From the NCBI GenBank assembly GCA_014904845.1, contig MU119376.1:53585-117584 (forward strand): a stretch of 64,000 nt of DNA, given 5' to 3'. Shown in pieces: positions 59,912 through 64,000 of this stretch; position 1 is the first letter of the stretch, and each line of letters begins with the position of its first letter. Position numbers and translations under genes: made by a program. Source of the DNA: Acephala macrosclerotiorum (taxonomy: Eukaryota > Ascomycota > Leotiomycetes > Helotiales > Mollisiaceae). The notes under the pieces were generated by a model. That model worked only from the letters and a program-made list of their open reading frames with translations, was not told the DNA's origin and did not search any database.

Positions 59912-60725
59912 GAGGGTGTATAACATACTGCATATAAGGCGCCTAGGAGTTCTGGACTGGTCTGGGACATTCATGGAATACCAAAATCATCGCGCGGACC
60001 TGGAGGTTTGGGCATTTCCGATAGACTCAATGAAGGCATTTCCCTCGAGCCGGTGTGGCAGGCGTTTCATTATTCCAACAATGGCGGCACATTCTGACAG
60101 TATCAGAAACCAATTCTCGACTGGAGAATGAACACTTCTCATCATATGCGTCATCTCTCTAACTTCTCGACCTCAATTGTACATGTTTAATTTCTCCCTT
60201 GACTCGAAGTATGCTCAGTGGGTATCTAGCCATCTTCGAGTTCACCAGTGTTTGATTTCTCATTGTTTTGTGCGATCTGTTTCTGCTTTTGATAACTATC
60301 GAATTGTTTTCTTATTCGTGTTAATACTTCCAGCTTTGGAAAAGTGAGGTAGGTGTTAGCAAGCCAAGCTGATTAGTCTCGACTCCAACAAACGTCCCTT
60401 CCTCTTGCATTCGCTCCTGCCCACAACATATCAAGCCTACACACCGCCTTCCTCGTCGCCGCCTCTGCCTTCACCAAAAATTCGGGACTCGGCACGAGAA
60501 CTTCCAATTGCACACACTCCTTCCCAGACATCGCACCTTTCCCAAATCTCGCACTACGCTGGCCTTGCCATCTATATTCTAATCCAACCAAGTCTCGAGT
60601 TGCATCCGAGGCATCCAAACACGATGTAGACGGAGTTTGTTTCACCAAGCATCGGTCCAAATCACTCGATGCTACTATGTGTGGGTGGTAGTCTCCAGCG
60701 AGAACCAAAATCACGGCGCATCGAA
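59912..60725. other. Intergenic after TAF9
   Basis: Terminator region and unassigned DNA. The minus strand is open from 60714 to 60373 (113 codons) but begins at a GTG and has no recognisable family. Confidence 0.4.
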
Positions 60726-60931
60726 ATGTCCACAGTATCGAGGATGGATGCCCTCAAACTTCTACCGGAATTTCTTACTGGTATAAGAATCGGATGCCAA
60801 CTAATGAAATTTTAGCTGCCGCCATTTGGATTTGGGATCAGACGATACTAGCCGCTTTCAGGCAGAGCTTCCAGCTGAAGCACTCCAACGTCAACTCGAA
60901 TGGCTCGAATGGCTCGAATGACGTCGATTGA
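60726..60931 (+). CDS. Possible small two-exon protein, hypothetical
   Basis: ATG at 60726; exons 60726-60780 and 60816-60931 would encode ~56 residues: MSTVSRMDALKLLPEFLTG, then AAAIWIWDQTILAAFRQSF and a Asn/Gly/Ser tail. The intron (GTATAAG..CTAATG..TTTAG) has proper signals but is only 35 nt, below the usual minimum, so the model is weak. No family recognised. Confidence 0.3.
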
Positions 60932-61151
60932 ACGTATGGGGATGAATCTGCAATGAAGATAGTGATTGAGATAATAGTACGTGGGTGTGTTGATTCCCAA
61001 CCCATACCCTCCTCACCACATCATTGTCTATTTAAACGACAGCTGACACGCTCCAACATTCGCACCCACAACGCAGCCTACTAAGGGAAAGCATTGACCC
61101 GCAATTCAATAGAAGAGGACTTACCACAAAAAAAACATCGCCAGAGAAAGA

Positions 61152-61535
61152 ATGATCGTCTGGTTTATCTATTTATCACTTGGCGTGGCCATGCTGACCT
61201 TCGCACAACTTTCAATTATCACCACCTCGCCTGGACTTACATCGCTAGCCACGACAATCCGAAGCTCAGTCTCGCCACCACAGCTCAACCAACGTCAGGC
61301 ATCGCCCGAAAATACACCTACCACCGAGCCAAGACTTCCTGTTTACGATGTAGTTGCAATCGTACTAGGGTCCGTTCTCGGAATAGGTGGATTGATTATC
61401 TTGTCCGTTCTGTCCACTGCCTATCTTTGCAGTCAACCTCCTTCTGAATCATCGGAACAACCTGATTCTTCTGAAACACCGAATGAGGATCCCCACCACG
61501 ATTCGTGGTCTATGGAGACACTGACTGAATCTTGA
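61152..61535 (+). CDS. Small membrane protein, tandem member 1
   Basis: 127 residues. Residues 1-20 are a hydrophobic signal or anchor (MIVWFIYLSLGVAMLTFAQL). A Ser/Thr/Pro-rich loop follows, then a second membrane segment VVAIVLGSVLGIGGLIILSV (~67-86) and an acidic Ser-rich tail (SSEQPDSSETPNEDPHHD). Single exon with an ATG in an A-rich leader. It has the same overall plan as the next two genes and is probably a diverged tandem paralogue. No recognised domain. Confidence 0.55.
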   Translation: MIVWFIYLSLGVAMLTFAQLSIITTSPGLTSLATTIRSSVSPPQLNQRQASPENTPTTEPRLPVYDVVAIVLGSVLGIGGLIILSVLSTAYLCSQPPSESSEQPDSSETPNEDPHHDSWSMETLTES

Positions 61536-61973
61536 GCAGTGGTGCTGAATTGATTGATGGGTTAGACCGCCGGGGTTAGATTTACTGCTGGGCTCACTGT
61601 TGACATCCGAAGGTGAGGAAGGGATGTAAAGAATCGGGAGCCGGGTGTTATCAAGCATAGTTTTTGCAATCTACACTCACCTCAATACCCGCCTGCTTGC
61701 TTTTGAACTTTGTTCCCTGGCATCACGTTCAGTTATTTGATGAATTATTCAGCCCTCCCATTCATGTCCGTTTCAATCGCAATCACTTTCCTCATGCTTT
61801 TGCACATTCATAATTCTGGCTTATTTTTTCGACCTAGATTTTGGCCAATATATAAAATGGTAAAGCAGCTACCACTACCTAACATCGGCATCTACAGATC
61901 AGCATTCAAAGAGATAATTTCCTCCGACAACTTCAATATCACTCACCTCAACACAAAGTTCCACTATCACAAC

Positions 61974-62384
61974 ATGAAGCTCTGCATCGTTCACCTTTTC
62001 AACTCTATCTTCTCCATCGGCGTCTTCGCAGAACTCTGGACCATCACCTCCACGCGTCCACGTATACATGAGCCGTCACTCATAACCCTCGCAAGTTCAA
62101 CCACAACATCACAGCCTGCAACTGCAACGCAAATCGTCTTAATGCAAAATGAAACATACCCCGCCGATGGCGCAGGATCACGACTTCTCTCGGTGTGGGT
62201 TATAGCGGGCATAGTGTTCTGCTCCATCTTCTTCTGCATAGTGTGCTTGGAATTGCTTAAGATATGTGTAGAGGTGGTAAAGAAGCGAGCGGCAAGGCAG
62301 CAAGAGGCGAGACAGCAAGAGAATCCTCCTCCTTATTCGTTGTCTATGAAGCCACTAAAGGCTGGCGAAGGAGGCAAAGTTTAA
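61974..62384 (+). CDS. Small membrane protein, tandem member 2
   Basis: 136 residues from ATG 61974, which follows an A/C-rich leader (ATCACAACATGAAG). N-terminal signal-like segment (MKLCIVHLFNSIFSIGVFAE), a Thr/Ser-rich loop with one NxT site (NET), a membrane segment VWVIAGIVFCSIFFCIVCLE, then a basic Arg/Gln tail (KKRAARQQEARQQE) with a PPPY motif, a possible WW-domain ligand. The frame continues open upstream of 61974, but the start was chosen for its leader context and the signal-like first 20 residues. Confidence 0.55.
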   Translation: MKLCIVHLFNSIFSIGVFAELWTITSTRPRIHEPSLITLASSTTTSQPATATQIVLMQNETYPADGAGSRLLSVWVIAGIVFCSIFFCIVCLELLKICVEVVKKRAARQQEARQQENPPPYSLSMKPLKAGEGGKV

Positions 62385-62748
62385 CGAGGGAAACAGAGTA
62401 TGGGTTGAGTGGTTGAGTTGGCGGTGGATGGTGAGATCCGTAGAGGCAGTGCCGATGAAGCCTTGCACAGCTTGTTGCTATTCAAAATCGAGGATTCGTC
62501 TTTGGTAATACGTGGATTTGTGAATAAGGATATCAGGCGTGATTGTACTCGTTCATCCCCTTTCACAATTAGCTCCATCTTCCCTTTTGATTCACGACTT
62601 CAGCTCAAATCAACATTTGACATTGCTGATCGTCTTTACGGATGTGTTCTCGACCAATCCATATCCACCCTTCCAGCGCAAAAAAGGCTTATCACTACAA
62701 TCCAATATCAAACCCACTCCTAAAGCCAAAATCCCTCGACAACATAAA

Positions 62749-63063
62749 ATGAAATTCCTCCTCCCACACCTCCTCAACTCCCTCGTCCTCACCGCCGTCC
62801 TAGTACAATTCTCAGCCATAATCATCACTTCGCGCACACTTACATGGCCCACCACAACTCCTCCATCACAACCACAAACACGAATCCCGCGAAACACAAA
62901 CTTCTTTACTCTTGAATATGAAGGTGGCTTAGATATAGGGGGTTTAATGATAGGGTCTATGCTCTTTTTGGGGTTCCTGAGTGTGTTACTTGCAGCGATT
63001 TGTTGGGCTGTTGAGAGGGGGTTGAGGGGGTGGGGTGGTAAGGCGGAGGTGGTGAAGGGGTGA
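62749..63063 (+). CDS. Small membrane protein, tandem member 3
   Basis: 104 residues from ATG 62749 (leader ACAACATAAAATG). Signal-like start MKFLLPHLLNSLVLTAVLVQ, a Thr/Pro-rich loop (TTTPPSQPQT), then GGLDIGGLMIGSMLFLGFLS as the membrane segment with a short basic tail (RGLRGWGGKAEVVKG). The GG-rich membrane entry resembles member 1 (VLGIGGLII). No known family. Confidence 0.5.
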   Translation: MKFLLPHLLNSLVLTAVLVQFSAIIITSRTLTWPTTTPPSQPQTRIPRNTNFFTLEYEGGLDIGGLMIGSMLFLGFLSVLLAAICWAVERGLRGWGGKAEVVKG

Positions 63064-63420
63064 GATACAGGGGAGAAGGGGGTTGTGGGGTTTGGATGGT
63101 TGGAGTTTGGAGGACTTGGGCGGAGTTTGCGATCGAGGATTTGAGGTTGAATTTCTGCTTTAAGATAATGAGAGTCCTTTTCCAAATATGAGACAGTAGG
63201 AAGTTCTTATTGAAGTTGGAGTGGAGTTAGTCGGGTCATCGATCAGTCCTTTCACGTCATCACGTCCCGAGTCATATTTTACTTGGTAAAATAATTTGGG
63301 ATTTGAAGTCAACGATTTTCATGCATCCTCTCTCACAACTACCTGTATCTCGCCTTGCATATACTCAAGAAAGCCACGCTCAACCCTCACTACTCCCCAT
63401 CCTCTCCCTCCCAGACCTCA
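63064..63420. other. Intergenic
   Basis: The space between member 3 and the convergent small acidic ORF. Nothing recognised. Confidence 0.4.
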
Positions 63421-63648
63421 CTATCGCGTCATATCAAATCCACCCTCCGAGCTCGTATCAGAATCATCATCCGAAACAGATGGATCATAGTCACTGTCAT
63501 CGTACTCTGGTGCTCCTCCTCGTCGACCTGCTCTACCTCCTCGTTTGCCGTCTCTGAGGTGGCCTGAGAAGAATGCTTGGGCGGGGTCGAGGGAGGTTGA
63601 GAATACTTTGGTGAGGTTTTGGTACTCGGTGGGGTTCTTAGTGAGCAT
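63421..63648 (-). CDS. Small acidic/Arg-Gly protein, hypothetical
   Basis: 75 residues from ATG 63648. It starts MLTKNPTEYQNLTKVFSTSL, has an Arg/Gly patch (RDGKRGGRAGRRGG), and ends in an acidic Asp/Ser tail (YDDSDYDPSVSDDDSDTSSE). Composition and a clear ATG make it plausible; no family is recognised and no intron was found. Confidence 0.4.
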   Translation of the reverse strand: MLTKNPTEYQNLTKVFSTSLDPAQAFFSGHLRDGKRGGRAGRRGGAPEYDDSDYDPSVSDDDSDTSSEGGFDMTR

Positions 63649-63964
63649 TATAAAAGTTTTATAATGTAGATTTTGGGTTAGGTATATTGTGTTAGTATAG
63701 GACTGAGTTGGGAGAAAAGGGGTTTTGATGGGGAAGGAGAAAGAGAGAGGGAGGACGCGGGGAGGAATTTATAGCTGTGTCCGGGAGGGAATCAATCAAA
63801 GCTGATATGCGAATGGCTAGAAGTGATCAAACCTATTTGGACGTTGGGGTGCTGCTGAATATCCCAAACACTCGGGAACATTAGACGAGCGAGAATGTCC
63901 CAAGAGACAACAACAATCGTGAATCTCAAAGTCGTAACTAGACCCTGGTAATTGACTCTGTGGA
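63649..63964. other. Intergenic to window end
   Basis: Probable promoter of the small acidic ORF. GAATATCCCA at 63857 recalls the repeat in HIS4 intron 2 but is too short to interpret. Confidence 0.35.
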
Positions 63965-64000
63965 TCCTCCTCCTCCTCCTCCTCCTCCTCCTCCTCCTCC
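63965..64000 (+). repeat. (TCC)n microsatellite, cut by the window edge
   Basis: Twelve perfect TCC units reach the last base; the full length lies outside. Confidence 0.95.

Noticed and set aside
60373..60714. 113-codon minus-strand frame with a protein-like appearance
   Set aside because: It starts at GTG, has a stop shortly upstream, no ATG, no intron evidence and no family.
1..64000. tRNA, rRNA, CRISPR or telomere repeats
   Set aside because: I looked for cloverleaf-like GTTCGANTC boxes, regular spaced repeats and TTAGGG runs and found none I could support.

Overview
The window is nuclear DNA of a filamentous ascomycete (Pezizomycotina). The evidence is: short GT-AG introns (mostly 47-110 nt) with CTAAC/CTGAC-like branch sites; a fused trifunctional histidine gene; ascomycete-typical families (SDS22, D-xylose reductase, TAF9, heme-thiolate peroxygenase, APH-like and kinase-like accessory proteins); and a 21-kb extremely AT-rich block with the marks of repeat-induced point mutation (RIP). 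I cannot place it to genus.

Layout. (1) 0.5-3.2 kb: conserved genes, SDS22 (+) and a D-xylose reductase (-). (2) 4.5-34.3 kb: accessory territory. It holds two tandem kinase-like genes with a shared exon pattern and a C-terminal Cys/His module, N- and C-terminal relics of further kinase copies, an APH pseudogene, an intact four-exon gene that joins an HNH-nuclease-like region to an APH-type phosphotransferase domain, an ~18-exon mini-exon gene for a secreted Gly/Asn/Ser repeat protein, a heme-thiolate peroxygenase, a transcription-factor fragment, a lone kinase-like gene, a broken multi-pass membrane protein gene, a TTC1-type TPR pseudogene, a metallophosphoesterase and two nucleotidyltransferase-fold genes. 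(3) 34.7-55.6 kb: AT-rich block without credible genes. Two pairs of long direct repeats that differ almost only by transitions show that it contains at least two nested, RIP-mutated LTR-type elements. (4) 55.7-59.9 kb: conserved genes HIS4 (-) and TAF9 (+), divergent, with a perfect TGACTCA (CPC1/Gcn4-type) site near the HIS4 start. (5) 61-63.7 kb: three tandem small membrane-protein genes of the same design and a small acidic ORF on the other strand.

How it fits together. Housekeeping genes flank a transposon-linked accessory island. Many genes in the island are broken. Several of the breaks are C-to-T or G-to-A nonsense changes (for example TGG to TAG), so RIP-like mutation may have leaked from the repeats or acted on duplicated genes. 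No metabolic pathway unites the accessory genes; the shared theme is expanded ATP- or nucleotide-handling families (kinase, APH, nucleotidyltransferase). The most unusual items are the mini-exon repeat gene, the HNH-APH fusion, the kinases with the CGNK/CH module, and the alternating strand bias of residual C and G in the AT-rich block. All splice models come from reading phases by eye and have no transcript support.
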